In this document: positions 39,727-53,899 of the stretch, piece after piece | Layout: every line of letters starts with the position of its first letter | Numbering within the stretch: the first letter of the stretch is position 1 | Assembly: GCA_018907035.1 (NCBI GenBank) | Contig: JACCIC010000001.1 | Location: 6,727,501 to 6,791,500, forward strand | Source of the DNA: Sycobia sp. Sy_11 | Lineage: Eukaryota; Arthropoda; Insecta; Hymenoptera; Epichrysomallidae | DNA: 64,000 nt | Reading direction: 5' to 3' | Program-made: the position numbers and the translations under genes | The notes under the pieces: model-generated | What the model saw: only the letters and a program-made list of their open reading frames with translations | Told to the model about the DNA's origin: nothing | Database searches by the model: none

Positions 39727-42134
39727 ACTACAACAGTTGTTTGCAGTGCAGTGCCGCCTTCGACGTAGCTCTATTTTATTTAATCTTGAAATGTATTTTT
39801 AATAATCCATAATAGATAATGAATTATTTATGTATCAATTGATGCTGATAAAATAGAATAAAAAAAATAAATAAAAAACTAAATAGCAGAAATACAATAC
39901 TAACAAAGATAATTAAATGTCATTCTTATACTCGTGAATTATTTTAGTGTAAAGAAATAGAGACTCAGTGTACAATATAATTCAAGTTAACCCGTATTTC
40001 TAAAGTATTCGTTTAATTCTCTATTATTTAAGTATGACAAGTTTTCTATCTTTTATAATAAATGTGAAAGTAAAATATTTTTTGTAGTGCACAACTTAAG
40101 GACAATTCTTCATTGATATTTATAACAGTTAGGAACCGTTTTACTTATTTAGATTTCTTTAAACATTACATCTTTAAACGCTGAATTTCTTCATATAGAA
40201 GAAATCTCAACCTAAAAAATGAAAAGTAGTATTTGGATATAATTTTATATATAGCTAAAAAAGAAAATAAAATAATATCTGCATACTGCAATATTTCAAA
40301 AGAATTTGCATTTTATACAATACTTTATCAGTTCAACTTTAATCGGCGTATTAAAAAAAAAACTCGCAAACGATAAAGGGATTTAGAATAAGAATTTTTC
40401 TTTTTAAGTAATTAAACCTCAGAGAGTTAACGAAGAGCGAACTCGAGAGCGAAAGTCTTGCCGAGACAGCTCGATAATTAAACCAGCTAACGCGAAAGAG
40501 ATCCTTTTTCATATAAATTTACCTTCGACTTCGATATCTTTGAGGCTTTGAAGAACGGACTGTTACAATCGAACGTGAGATGGATTGAGAGCGGGAAGGT
40601 AGATGGGAATAAAACCTGAGAATAAGCGAGTCGCGAGTCGTATTAAGATCTCATGAAATTGTAGGTGTATGACTCGAATGGGTGCGGGTAGATTTACGAT
40701 AAGTGAAAATTTACGTTTGTCGTTGGATGCAAAACGAGAGAAAATGAAGGTGTAAGTCTGATCGAAATTTTTTTCGGATGTTTTTATGGTTTTTAAGTTA
40801 CCTGTCATTCGTTAATTTTGATTCAAATGTTCGAAATTTTTATTTTAAGCCTTTCATAATCTCTGTGGAATAACTACAATTGTATTCTAAATAAGTAAAG
40901 AGTGATATCAAGAGGGGATGATAACATTTTTCTTGCGAGTGATGGTCTTAAGAGTCGCATAAAAGAAAGTAGTTGTAATTAATAATTACTGATAAAGGTA
41001 TTATAATACGATTATTTATTAATACTCGAGTTATAATAGTATAGCTCTTGAATTTGTAGAGTACATCTAAAGAATTGTAAAGCTACTCTTAAATAATGAA
41101 ATTTCCCTCATTCGCACAGTTTCAATTCTAAATCCTTGTCTATATCTTATTTGCTTGAATCTATTTCTCGAAATTTGGAATTATTGAACTAGTTTCTCCG
41201 TGGAGTTTTTGCAGAAGATTCGCAGTTATGTCCGTAATAATTTAATAATTCTTTATTCTTCTAAAGTTAGAAAAAGAAGATATTTCATGACAATAAAAAA
41301 CAGCAGTCACAATTCTGCCTTCCATAATTCATTCCATCGAATAAAGGTAACGTACTTTGTATTATTGGTTTCATTGGCACGTATTTCTATATCGATTACT
41401 TGACCTACTTTACTGATTCTCTTGCTTTCATTAAATTTACAGGGAAACTTGCATTCGATGTTATAATAGTGTAAATTATAGTACTTGAAGCATTACGCAA
41501 TGACACTAATTAATCGATTCATGTTACTTTATATGGTTATTTATACAATAGGCAACGCAGAAAAAAGCAGTGGAAGAATCGTATCATCCATTATCAGAAC
41601 GCGAGTACCATCTCTTTGTCAGCAAAATTCTTAAAATAATAAAGTTTCTATAATATTTAAATAATATAAATTTCAATGACTCAAGGAACTGTCAGTATAT
41701 GAGAATCGATAAATTTAAAAAATCTTAAATTTGAACTAAATATAAGATGTTAAATGTTTTTATTCAATTCTATTTACTTTTTAACCGGTTTATAACGAAA
41801 TCCAAATGGTATTAATGAATAATATAGACTTGCCAGTTCCTCACGCACCGCAGATGTCTTAAACCATGAAAATGCTTCGATAACTTTACAATTATTTATC
41901 TTCGCTCTTTTGTTTCCATTACACAGTTTAAAACGAACTTAAGCTTTTGCGATCTTAAGTACTCCATGACCTCAACAATTACATATATACATCGCACATG
42001 TACGTGTACCATGGGCCACTGGGAATCAATCACTAATCGCCCGTCATCGTAGTCTAGCTCAAGCGCATGTAGCCATATAGCGCTCCGATAAGAACAGACC
42101 TCGGAATACTATATTCACATTTGCACGCTGTACT

Positions 42135-42806
42135 TTGACCCATGCGCATGCACTAATGGACACATCCACAGCCAACGTGTCAGCGCAGCATAGAATTTCC
42201 GTGGGAAGTTATAAACGCGGAGAGAGGGAGGAAGAGAGTGAGAGAGAGGGAGAGAGAGAGAGGGGGGGGCGAGACAGGATAGGGGATAGAGCGAGTGGGA
42301 GGCGCTCGCACTTAATCACCTGTGCTAATTGCAGAACGATTGCGCCAGGCTTGAAGTTTCAATCACAGGCTTGTTGTTATAGCCCTTCCGTGCCGGGGCC
42401 CTCGCACCTTTTCCACTATATCAGCAGAGGCACGAGAGCCGAGGCGGCAATCTACGTCATAATAGCGGGTTGCCCATTGCGTTTACGTAGCGCGATAAGA
42501 AAGCAATCGGTTTATCTGGTCGCATTTATTAGACGAGACCCGAAGGGGGAGGGGGGTATGTCTCGCTACCCAAGAAGGCTCCATCTTGGCTCGACAAAGA
42601 AATCCTTCGTCGGCGGTTTAATACGTACAGAACTACAAAACGGTTCGCACGACACGGAGGATCGGGAGGATAGGTGGGAGTACAGGTTCGACAATGCAGG
42701 GGAATCGATTCGTCGATTTGCCAAGCGTGCCGAATATCAAATTGGGTTTGGGACTTGGGAGACGCCCGCTGCTCTGCCTCGGCATGACGGGGCGAATCAG
42801 AAATAG
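42135..42806 (+). other. Longest open frame in the window (223 codons), probably noncoding
   Basis: The frame spans a GC-rich island and includes a (GA)n stretch translated as Arg-Glu-rich sequence (about 42218-42275). The part after it (TCANCRTIAPGLKFQSQACC onward) is not repetitive but matches no family I know. Low stop density from GC richness and the purine repeat explain its length. It could be an exon of an unannotated transcript, but no flanking splice signal or poly(A) site stands out. Confidence 0.15.
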
Positions 42807-43513
42807 TGTAAATTTGTGCTTTCTACCAATAACAGTACGTCTTTGATAGGATTTTTGGACTTTTGATTGGATGATTAATGAGCTCTTGCAATTTAGATCG
42901 TCTAAGTTTATTTAAATAATTCAGATACTTGATATACATAATATTAGAACAAACCGGCGAATATCAACAATCTAGTCGTGTATTTGCATCAGATCCTTGA
43001 GATCGATCGACAAATAAATGTAAGATTACTTATTTTCATTTCGAAATCAGATAAAAAAATATGGAACATTAATACTTTGATTGCAAATTGAATTTGAAAT
43101 TTATTGTCACTGAACGCTTAATAATGAAAGGGGGGGGGGGCTTACGGAAAGAAATAATTTTATTTAATAAGAATTAAAGAATAAATGAAACAATCGCTAT
43201 TATTGTTGCTACTAGCCAATATTAATGTAATCGACATTGTAAAAAATGAGTGAAACGTGCAAATTCGTTTGAAATATTTACATCGTAATTGAAGGGATAA
43301 GAGATGTGAAAGAGCTTAATCAATTCAGGACGCTGTAGCCATGGTTAGAGCGCAAAGTGGATATAACTACATTTTGTCAGGGTACTTTTCGTGCAACATC
43401 GCCGTGACGGTGTGGACGACGGGAGACTCCGCACGATCCCACTAGAGAGATCATCTTCTACTTCCGTAAGCTTTTCGTGCATGTATCCCCTTTATTGCCA
43501 CGCGGGGAATTAG

Positions 43514-43545
<32 letters not shown>

Positions 43546-44187
43546 ACTCGCTCACTGGTCTTTATCTCGTTCCCTTCCTATTCGCGATTAAGCGGGGCGC
43601 AGAGTTTACGACGTCCGCGAAGTATACGTACGTTAGCGTAGTAAAAGGCGCACTGAATATTTCTACATCTTTTCGCTCATTTGCTCTACTTTTCGCCCCA
43701 TCCTTTTTTCTCCTTTATTCAAATGGGCTTCGAAGGGGTTGGCTTCTGCGGTACCCCGGATTAAATAAAAATGTCGGCCGTTAATAGCGCCGCGAAACGA
43801 GAGGCTCTTTAACGACGCTCCGGTCTGCGAGACATGGAGTAAATTTTTGGACACGTTAGTTAAAGTATTTCTTATGCCGGCGAGAAATTGGACGATAAAA
43901 ACTTGACTAACAACTAACTTTTCCTAGTTCAGTGTATAAAGCGCCGGTTGCATCGTCTCCGGAATTGGTCTTTTACAACGAAATGTTTAATTCAGCGAGA
44001 ATGTTTGACGTTACAGTTTTAGAAAGTCGAACGACACAATGAAGGGTGATGTGCTCTTAGCTCATTCCTAAATTATTCAAATTATTTGTATAAATTATTT
44101 AGCGAAATAATAGTTACCATCAGATGTAAAATTTATCGAGCTACAGTCAAAGGGAAATGTCAGAGACGAATTAAATTGTTTTGTATA

Positions 44188-44198
<11 letters not shown>

Positions 44199-44252
<54 letters not shown>
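44199..44252. repeat. (TA)n microsatellite
   Basis: About 54 bases of TA in AT-rich sequence, with an interrupted TA stretch just 5'. Confidence 0.95.
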
Positions 44253-44255
<3 letters not shown>

Positions 44256-44487
44256 TATTAGTTCCTTATATAGATTGTAAGGTCAATAAAAGTATTTTTA
44301 GTTTGATTTATAGCAACCGCCGGAAGGAAAATGATTAATTTTATTTAATTATAACCTCAAATTTTGTGAACCTTCATTATTTAGCTCATAAGACTATTTA
44401 CCAACGAGCGAAGCGAGGAATCTAAATTACACAAAACTCAGTATTCATAAATTAAATCTCCTAAAAAATAAATTAAAAATACTAAAA

Positions 44488-44491
<4 letters not shown>

Positions 44492-44538
<47 letters not shown>
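44492..44538. repeat. (TA)n microsatellite
   Basis: About 47 bases of TA, 240 bases from the previous array. Confidence 0.95.
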
Positions 44539-44540
<2 letters not shown>

Positions 44541-46864
44541 CAGAAGACCTGGGTAACTTATATAAAATGTTTCACTAAGCTTCGAATTTACGATCATTTC
44601 AATTCAAACGAGCCATTTCTTTCAATTTTTTTACATGCTTCAGACTAATACTGATTCTAATTATATTTAAGAGTTGAACACACCTGAAGAACGTTATTCA
44701 CTTTGTAACGAATCGAATTTTGCTTTGAATATTTCATGCTTCTCGTATCTGAAACAAATAATTAAAAATATAATAAATAATGCGATTTATATAGTATGAC
44801 ATCATCAATATTTTGAAATAATTTGTATTTTGTCTTAAATTTTGAGGATTATTTCAACTGTTCTTTCATATCCATACTTTTTAATTCATATTTTACTTAT
44901 GTCCATGTATTATCTTTTTGACGAATTACTAATTTTTTCATAAATTATTACGTTTTGATACACGTATAATTACTATATTATTATAGCTTTATGAGATAAA
45001 TAATATTGGAAACATCAAAAGAATTATTCGTACCTACCAACATCGGTATCAGTAAAATGAGATTTATTGGAAACATAGTCCAAAGCATGATTAAAAAAAG
45101 TTACGGTTTCACGCTTTTTAAATCTCACCCCCCAATCATCGCTGTTTAATTCAAAGTTATAATGCCGGGAATACGCTTATAACAACAAAAACGGTCGATA
45201 CTGAAAAGTCATTCACATCAAATTTTCACCCCCCATCCTTCATCGTTCTTCCAGTTTAATTTCATCGCAAATATGTTTAAACACTCGATACGTCAATCAT
45301 GATAATTCCGACAAATATGATAATTACTTTGCGACCGTTTTCAAAGGATCGTACGGGGCTGGCGCTAACTGATGTGTTAAATGTATCGCAAAAAGCGTGG
45401 CAAGCGCGTATGCGCTAAAAAGTATCGCAAATTTTTTGTTTTCCAAAAAATTATTTATTTATTCATGAATAATCATTCTGTCTCCTTCAAACGCACCATC
45501 AGATATTCATCTGATATTCATTTGTATCTTTGAGGGACTTCTAAAAATCGTTTCTTTATTGTTGATTTATCAATAATAGCGTACAGTCGTCCTTTCATAG
45601 TCGTCTTCGGTTTTCAGAAAAAGTAACAGCAGGCCGGTTCTAGAGAAATTTTTGGACTACAGCATCATTCGTATCATACGTTGTTGGCTGAAAATTCACG
45701 CACAAGTAACATCTTGTGAGCGGGGTCGTTGCTTATTCCGCAAAAATTAATTTTTTTTTTTTTTAAATTCCGTGGCATTCATGGCGTATAACGCTTGTTT
45801 TGCGTATAAGTAATATGTAATATTTGTCGTTAACTAGTCTGCCATGTGACAACAGAAAAATGTTAAAAAGTCTTCAAATTCGTGCGTTTTTAATAACGCG
45901 TTCTCTTCGCTATTCGCTCACGCAGCAGTTTCCATTGGGATTTTTAAACCTTGGCCTCCACCTCAGAATCATAAACGATGCAAATGCAACAAATTTGAGT
46001 TATTACAGACAGAGTCAGATTAATAATATTATTGGCCTAAATTGATCAATTTTCGTACCAATTTCTCGGGGATATATGTCGTGCCAAAATTATTAGTAGA
46101 AAGCGAATGTAGCGAGTCGATTGATATGCCGATTCTCTTTTCTTCCATTCATCAATGTCTTCATCTGTTCAGGGCCCGCTTCCTCTTTTCAATCTTCTCG
46201 TCCTTCTGAGAATATTTTCTACCATCAATAAATGTTTCTTTTCTCCAAGCGAGTTTCATCATATGCAACAGACAATATTGGGGTTATTGTTGTCATGTAT
46301 TCGTTATTTTGTTTTTTCAAAAAATTTGATATATTTTTTTAGGAATTTCTAGAACATAATACAGGCACGTACAAGTAAAATGGCTGTCGAAAATTAACAC
46401 GAACTTTAAAAATGGCTGAACTTAGTAGAAGTACGAATACGAATATATCATATATAACGAATATATGAATCCACAAAAAATTGAGATTTTCCTGTATGCG
46501 GCTTGCGCAAGTTCAAACTTTGCGATGCCTTTTGTCGTATACATACAATGACAGCCGAGACGAATAAAAATATCGTTTATCCACTCTCTCTCTCTCTCTC
46601 TCTCTGATATGTTAAAATATGTATAAATATCGCATTTGATCGTTGAACTGTATACCCGCATCGCGCCAAGCTCTTCTTAGCCATTAACTTCATTATCATC
46701 CAGGTATTATCGCATTCCGCGCGTTCCCGCACGTGTGCGCGAGGGGACTAATTTTTAATTACGCTCGCGTGCTCCAGAGCAGTCGCTTGCGGGCGCCGGT
46801 GTGTGTTCGTGGTACTTAAAGGTGCCGCGCTGCTGCTTAGTTGCTTCTGCTCTTTGCTCAAATG

Positions 46865-46865
<1 letters not shown>

Positions 46866-46910
<45 letters not shown>
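46866..46910. repeat. (TA)n microsatellite
   Basis: About 45 bases of TA inside a GC-rich patch. Confidence 0.95.
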
Positions 46911-46914
<4 letters not shown>

Positions 46915-47256
46915 GCGGAACTAATTATATAAAAACGACATTGAAATATGACACCACCACCTCTCCTCCCTCCACCTCGTCGTCCGGGAGTGTATTAGAA
47001 GCTGAGCTAGATGTTATATAGCAGTTTGTCACGGAACGCGTGTGTGTAAAAAAATACCGGGCAAGTGATATATTAATTTGATAAGTTTAATTAATTTATG
47101 GCTGTTCTGGCTGCTCGATACAGGTGTGCCCCGCTTTAATTTGCAAAAGATGTCATTTATTTGACGTATTTTCACGGGAGCTTCTGCTTTGCACCTACCA
47201 AGAACACAAAAGTCTACGCTTATGATTTAAAGATTAGCAATTTAAAGATTAGCGCG

Positions 47257-47258
<2 letters not shown>

Positions 47259-47308
<50 letters not shown>
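47259..47308. repeat. (TA)n microsatellite
   Basis: About 50 bases of TA; a near-duplicated aaagattagc motif precedes it (47228, 47244). Confidence 0.95.
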
Positions 47309-47311
<3 letters not shown>

Positions 47312-47339
47312 ACTTTCGCAGCAAGAAATTGATACGCTT

Positions 47340-47463
47340 TTAATAAAAATATATGCGAGGCCAGCGTTTTTAGCGGCCGCACCAAAGCAGCTGTAAAGAA
47401 TAATACGATTTCAAGATAAAAAGCTTTTCCCGTAAAGTTGGTTAGTCCAAGCGAGAGAGAGAA

Positions 47464-47498
<35 letters not shown>

Positions 47499-50400
47499 AA
47501 CATAGAGTGAGAGCTCAACATTTTCATAAGCTCTCTGTGCAAGTAAATTAGTTTTTTTTCTCATTCTTTTATATATATATATATATATATATACTTTTTA
47601 TTATTACTGTCCAAAGCAAATACGAGAGTAGACGGGAAGTAATAAACGTCGCCTCTTTTAATCAACAAATTGCTTTTAATGCGTCAAAGCAACGTATTAG
47701 TTCGCATTTAATGTATGCAATGTATTTGGGATTATGTAGAACGGGACGAAGCTTTATAATTACATTGGCGGGGCAGTAAGATAAAGATATATAGGAGGGG
47801 ATTGATTGACTTATTGATTAATATATTTATTGCTGCCATCTCGTACAGCCCTAAATTTTTACAAATACATAATAAATTATATAAAACTTAAAGGTATAAA
47901 ACATAGCTAAGATATAATAAAAAACAATAGCTTTGTTACTTGCTCTATAACGCACATCAAAGTAAGCTACAGGTTTCGCTTTAGTTGAACTAGATATACA
48001 ACTTAAGTGTATCGGTTTGATTATATTCTGATATTAGATATATCATGATAGTTGACATCGTCAAAATAGAGCCGCGCACTGTTATAAATATTAGAGGATA
48101 TGCACAATATATTTTAATAAACAATATAAGCTTAGTTATAGCAAGTGGCACGGTAGTGTCACGAAGGCAAGTTTGAGAATGACTGCTGGTATTGCGCGAT
48201 GGTATACTATTTTCTTCTATATTGGAATTAGTTACTGTACTCTGGATTATATACCTAATGAAAGTAAAAATAGACATTTGCGATTTTCTAAACGAAAATT
48301 ATAATGTAAATAAAATTTATTTTAATAAAATTGAAAAAAGCTTATGACAGATGAAAGTGCGAATGAAGGCATTTCGAATCTCCTATCAAGTACGCGAAGT
48401 ACGGTGTTGCATGCGAGAAAATTTTTTATGAAAAGGCTAGAAAGTAGGATGTGAGATTAAAAATTAGAGTCTCGTACAATGACATATATATTTCTGCTTA
48501 GGTCAAAGTACGTATAGAAAGTATATGGATATCAGAGCGATTTTCATCTTCATAAAAGTTAACTGATTTTTTAGTAGTAAGCGCTTTGGAATGAGGAAGT
48601 GCGAAATCATGAACAAATCATCCTTTAAACTTATATGTCAGACGGAATTCGCTAACTTAGGACGTTGACCAATTGGAATTTTTTTTTGACAGGTATCTGT
48701 GGCATACGCGATCTCCACTCACAAGTGTCCAAAATACGACTTAACATCTAAACAGAGTTAATTCTCTCAATAATTTTAGTAATAATAATAGGAGTTTTGC
48801 GTTTGACAATTTTAGGACTAGCTAATACAAGAATCGTGTAATCATCAACTAAGTCAAAGGCTGGCACGAAAGTAACTTTGTACGTCGCTAAGTAACCTTA
48901 AGCCTTAAAGCAGTACTAGCTTGAACGGCTAATTCAAGTACCTCGAATCTCTTAAAAGTTATTTCTCAGCGCTGAGCTGTTGCGCCTTGATGATCAGTCA
49001 GTTGACTTGTAAACTTAACGTGTTTTGAGATTGATTAATTGTATAGATGAGCCCTCCATATGGACGATATCCACATCTCAGCACCTTTAAATCAGAATAG
49101 TGGCATAAACATATCGACCGTTATATAACAAAGGCATCCGAATAGCTAATTTTAATATATAAAAGATATAGAGACATACGAGCTGGGGTGACCATCTTTA
49201 TGCCTGAATTGAAATCTAAGATTTGCCTTCCTTATATTATGCTACAAAGAGAATGGGACTTATTTATAAGCCAAGTACACGTTTCTTTCACTTTTTATAC
49301 AATACTAGTTCTCATTAGTAGCACATATTATGACATTAATTCTTGACTTGCCGTTACACCGATCTGACAAAAATAATTAATAACATATAAGAATTGTACG
49401 AAAAAACAGAGACTGGTAAAATATTGTAAAATAATATAGTTTACGTTACAAAGAGGTTCTTAAAATAAATTACATCTAATTAGAATTCATTCGCTTCGCT
49501 ACATTTTATAAATATGAAGAAACTCTAAATCCTGAATGTGATACTCCAGTTATTCTGATGTAATAACAATTTGTCACTGATATGAAAGTTGGCGTTTTAG
49601 GTCGTGAGACAATTTATTCTCGAACGAAGCAAGAGAAAAAATCAACTGTCAGACGAGAATAACGAAACGTTCCCCGAGCATTCAAATTTTACATCACATT
49701 CAGTATCTACTAAACAGATCCGAAGTATTATGCTGTCTAAAAAAATTTGCGGGCTTATATTCAGAAGCCAGGGGACGAACTATGCTATAGAGTGGTTACT
49801 ATCAGTCGCAGTCTGGCACATGTGAATAGCACGGAATTCGTGTCCACGGAATAGTATCGGTTTAATAATATGAACGAGTTCGGGGTTGTTCGCGTCACAG
49901 TTAATTATAGGTCTATATTAAATCTTAATAGCCATAACTGATTTATCTGTTGCATTTTTGAATAATGAGTTGAAATAAATGGATCAATAATGTAATAGTC
50001 TCCCGAGATATAGAGAAAACTATTACGGAGTAATAAATATTGTAAATACTAAGAAGGATACGGTATCGCAAGTCAGATTCAAAATTAGAAATTCATACAT
50101 GTCAATCTAAAACTTGTACGAGATTCAAATAGGAGTACGATCACAACTTTGACAAGCACCTAAATGGCAGTTTTCATTTTGTCAACTCAGATTCATTATT
50201 TTTCACCACTAATTCTGAAATAATTTGAAATGTTAATATACTTCGGATAGAATAGCCCAGGTGAATTAGAATAATTTTAAAGACTATGATCAAGTTCAAA
50301 ATTTAGGTCAATATTTTTTTTATTTTGTTTTATAGCAACCGGTAACTTTCGTATTAATTACTTTTTAATTCCTTGTAATGTTTTCATTAACAATTGTTTA

Positions 50401-51180
50401 GATTCAGGAAATATTGTGTTTCTTATTTACGCTATCTTTGAATTTAAATGAGCTTTTATTCATTGGTAATTATTATTATTGTGGTGAGCGCTTTGCTTTT
50501 ATGATCAGGTGAGGCCAATGTACTATTTATTAATGTATTTTTAGCGGTAATATAACTTCTTGTCGACATATTCAGAGATCAGAATATCAAAAGGAAAACT
50601 TGTTTCAGTTTGGAAATTATTTTTAATTCAATTGATATTAACAAGTATTTACGAGTGAGATGGAAAGGTAGAAGCTACCATGTTTTATACAGAAATTAGT
50701 TCCTTATTCAGTAGTATGTAACTATTTTTAACAGTCATTATTACGAGAAGTCGGATCGTTAATAAGCGGGATTGTCTAGTAAATTTTTCATGAATTTAGT
50801 TTTCGTGATAATTGAATTTTTTCCGCTTTGCAAAATATTGCAAAAATAACACGAATCCGTATATATCAGTATATTTATTTTCTGTACAATAATAGAGTTT
50901 ATCAGAAAATTGCATAACATTAAGTCATGGAGGTACTTCTCTAATGAAATGAACAGCAAATAAAAATATCTCATTCGATCCGTAAACATAGCGCATCTGT
51001 CATACAGCATTGAAATACTTTTTATTTAATTGAATCTCTGTCAGTATTAATCGCTCTGCTATTATTTGATGTATTCGAAAACAAAACAGGGAAAGTAAAT
51101 AAATAAACGACATACACACATATTTTCATTATTTTATGAAACTATACATTGTATAATGAAAATGACGCGTCAAACAAATG
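47340..51180. other. AT-rich intron desert
   Basis: Contains a (GA)n tract and a short (TA)n tract at its 5' end. A 95-codon minus-strand frame (47990-48277, ATG start) has no recognisable motif. Otherwise nothing can be named. Confidence 0.6.
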
Positions 51181-51447
51181 CTCCCCTCGGGATCAGTGAG
51201 GGTGCTTTAAAGCTCTTACAATAATTCGCTCGCGAAAGCACAGAATCCGTAGTTCGTTCCTCGTCGCAGCCAACGCCAACATCGCCGGGTCGCCTGATTT
51301 CCTTTCTGAAGGAGCCTTTTTTTCCTTTCTGGTGGCGCCAGTATATAACTCGACGGATAATGAATCAGCGCGCCAATAAAGGTAACTCATAAATGTCGGC
51401 GGGGAACGCGTGACAATCGAATTCCCGACAGGTGTCGCAAAGCTTCT

Positions 51448-51449
<2 letters not shown>

Positions 51450-51493
<44 letters not shown>
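51450..51493. repeat. (TA)n microsatellite
   Basis: About 44 bases of TA inside a GC-rich patch. Confidence 0.95.
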
Positions 51494-51497
<4 letters not shown>

Positions 51498-51829
51498 AAT
51501 TGACTAAACTACCATTATTCCCCGAACAGCGCAAGAGTTCGACAACAACATTTCCGTTCTATAGTCGCACGCATAACGCGTGTACGACTAAATCGGGTAA
51601 AAGGGGGTTAAGAGGCCGACTCGCATTCGATCCACAGCAGCTCGACCCTATAATAATTAGTGAATTTATCATGACTCGTGTAGAAAGGAGCTTCTTAGGG
51701 TGGTCTGGGAGTTAATTAAAAATTGAAATCCAAGATCCTTTTGTAAAATGCAAGGAGGGCCGATGCTCGATTACGGGTATATTACGGCAATTGTGTGGCC
51801 GAGAAGAGCAATTATATGGGTACACGTGC

Positions 51830-51831
<2 letters not shown>

Positions 51832-51882
<51 letters not shown>
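51832..51882. repeat. (TA)n microsatellite
   Basis: About 50 bases of TA, 340 bases from the previous array. Confidence 0.95.
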
Positions 51883-51885
<3 letters not shown>

Positions 51886-53356
51886 GATTATATAGCCAAG
51901 AGCGGCGGTGAGTTACGATGTACAACGGCTCCGTTCATTTATTCACGAAGATGATTAATTTCTCTTACTTACTCTATTTACAGCTTTTGAAGTCTAAACC
52001 AAATGTTGATTAATGAAAAAAGTCCGAAAATTTCTAACGTAGTTTATGAAGTATACACTGCCAATTATGTTAGCATAAAATTTAATATTATTAATTAGTT
52101 TTAATTTGAATATATGAATAAGGTATCCCCGAGATTACACCTCGAAGCTTTATTTAACAACCCTGTAATTGAGATCAATTAATTCGTTATTGTGGGCATA
52201 ATTCCTCAATTATTATATGTGGAAATTAACAAAAAATCAAACTAGCACCTTTAATGATAATAACATAGTTTGTGAAACATCGAACAATAAGTATAGTATA
52301 ATAATTAAATTGTTTACGTGACAATCTATGGAATCCATCAAGCAAAAGTATACTGACGAAATAAAATAGTATACACTTTTATTAACACTTATATTTATTT
52401 TATATTTGAAATAATCATCATGACATGCATTACTGTATTTTGCCGGTGTGAGTCCGTAAAATAAGTATAAAAGAAATTCGTTTTAATCGCGAAGAATTAG
52501 GAGGCACTAAACTGTATTAAGACTGAAATTTGAAGCTTAAAAATTGTAATAGACCCATATCGATGTCTTATAAGTGAGTGACTTAAATACTCTGTTATTA
52601 ATATTATAATTTTTTCTGGTAAATTGTCGAGTTTCTCCGTCCTGGTTATTTCTCAGGATAGCCCATCAATAACATATTTTTTGTAACTCTTTTTTATATA
52701 TCACGAATTAACAATGATCAATTTTCGAATATATCTTTGATTTTTTAAATATTCACTCATTCCAAATTATCAAAAAAATATCCCAAACAAGTTGACATTG
52801 TATTATTTTCTGATTTGTAGAAACCATGTCTACAATAGGCTTGAAAAATAATGAATTATAAACTCTAATTAAAGTTTCATGAGCCATTACTAAATATTGT
52901 GTAATTGCAATGGAATTCAAATTACTTTTTAAATTGTACTTGTAATAGATTTTGAGTAACAAATATTGTTTAACAATAAATTATCCAACATTCCAATTTA
53001 CGGATACCCAGTAAAAGTAATTAGGACAGGAGATTTTTAATCACAATTACATTTTTATTTTTAATCAAATGGGATTACATTTCTGAAAATAGACGAAAAT
53101 CATATAGTAGAAAAGCCATTAACAAGTCATGCCCTAAGACCAAAATCGCTTCTCTCTCAGAATTTGAGCGAATATTCTTGAAAATTCCTTTTATTAAATA
53201 GCTTATGGTAATTACACAATATAGCTCGATTTGCTTGCTTAAATGTCAAAATCTCGGATAATTAAAAAGTGATTATGAATTAAATTTTTATAGAATTAAT
53301 GATCAGAAAGTTAATGGATATTATTGATATAATAAACTATAATATGATATTATATA

Positions 53357-53361
<5 letters not shown>

Positions 53362-53406
<45 letters not shown>
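53362..53406. repeat. (TA)n microsatellite
   Basis: About 45 bases of TA in AT-rich sequence, 360 bases 5' of the CARP exon. Confidence 0.95.
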
Positions 53407-53412
<6 letters not shown>

Positions 53413-53762
53413 AAAAAAAGATATTGAAATAATGTATTAATTTTTCAATTCTCTTGCATTAATATCTGTATTAATATTCAGTTTTTTTGATAAAAATTTT
53501 TTTTATACACAACTCTTATTAATTTAGATTTGAGCATATATCATATTTGTAAGAAGTAATTTATTATAGTATTTTTACTATTTTTATTTATTATTATTCA
53601 CTATTTTTCGAATCCAAAATTTCATACATATACGAAATAATTCTTGCTCTGATTATATACACATAAATTTAAAGAAATAAAAAAAAAAAAAATTTGTAAA
53701 TAAAGAAAAATGTAGATTTTTGAGAAAACTTTCAATAACCGCCTCTATTTTACGCCCCGCAG

Positions 53763-53899
53763 GTCCGTCGTTTTGGGGTCTAATCAATCCCCAGTGGTCC
53801 CTCTGCAGCAAAGGGAGGCGGCAAAGTCCCATCAACATCGAGCCCGACAAGTTGCTCTTCGACCCCCACCTGAGGCCGGTGCACGTGGACAAGCACAAG
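53763..53899 (+). CDS. Carbonic anhydrase-related protein exon (start of alpha-CA domain)
   Basis: This is a 137-nt exon after a pyrimidine-rich acceptor (ccccgcag ending at 53762). It begins with the last two bases of a Gly codon and then runs 45 codons, from PSFWGLINPQWSLC through SKGRRQSPINIE and LLFDPHL to VHVDKHK, before the donor gtaatt. FWGL..P.W.LC.KG.RQSP(I/V)(N/D) is the diagnostic start of the alpha-carbonic anhydrase domain in CARP X/XI; the Cys in WSLC is the one expected to form the conserved disulfide. The fit to insect CARP A-type proteins is close, with human CA10 ([24 protein letters not shown]) more distant. The exon ends in phase 0, so the next exon should start on a full codon, but none is visible to 64000. 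Exons with the zinc-ligand positions are not in the window, so loss of catalysis is inferred from family membership. Codons are much more GC-rich than the surrounding intron. Confidence 0.93.

Larger units (their letters stand above)
42830..46660. other. Intron stretch without recognised genes
   Basis: A G10 run sits at 43132-43141. 43320-43860 is GC-richer with a CT tract. The remainder is AT-rich with two (TA)n arrays (44199-44252 and 44492-44538). Two CACCCCCC-type motifs (tctcaccccccaat near 45123, tttcaccccccatc near 45225) are 100 bases apart. Confidence 0.6.
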
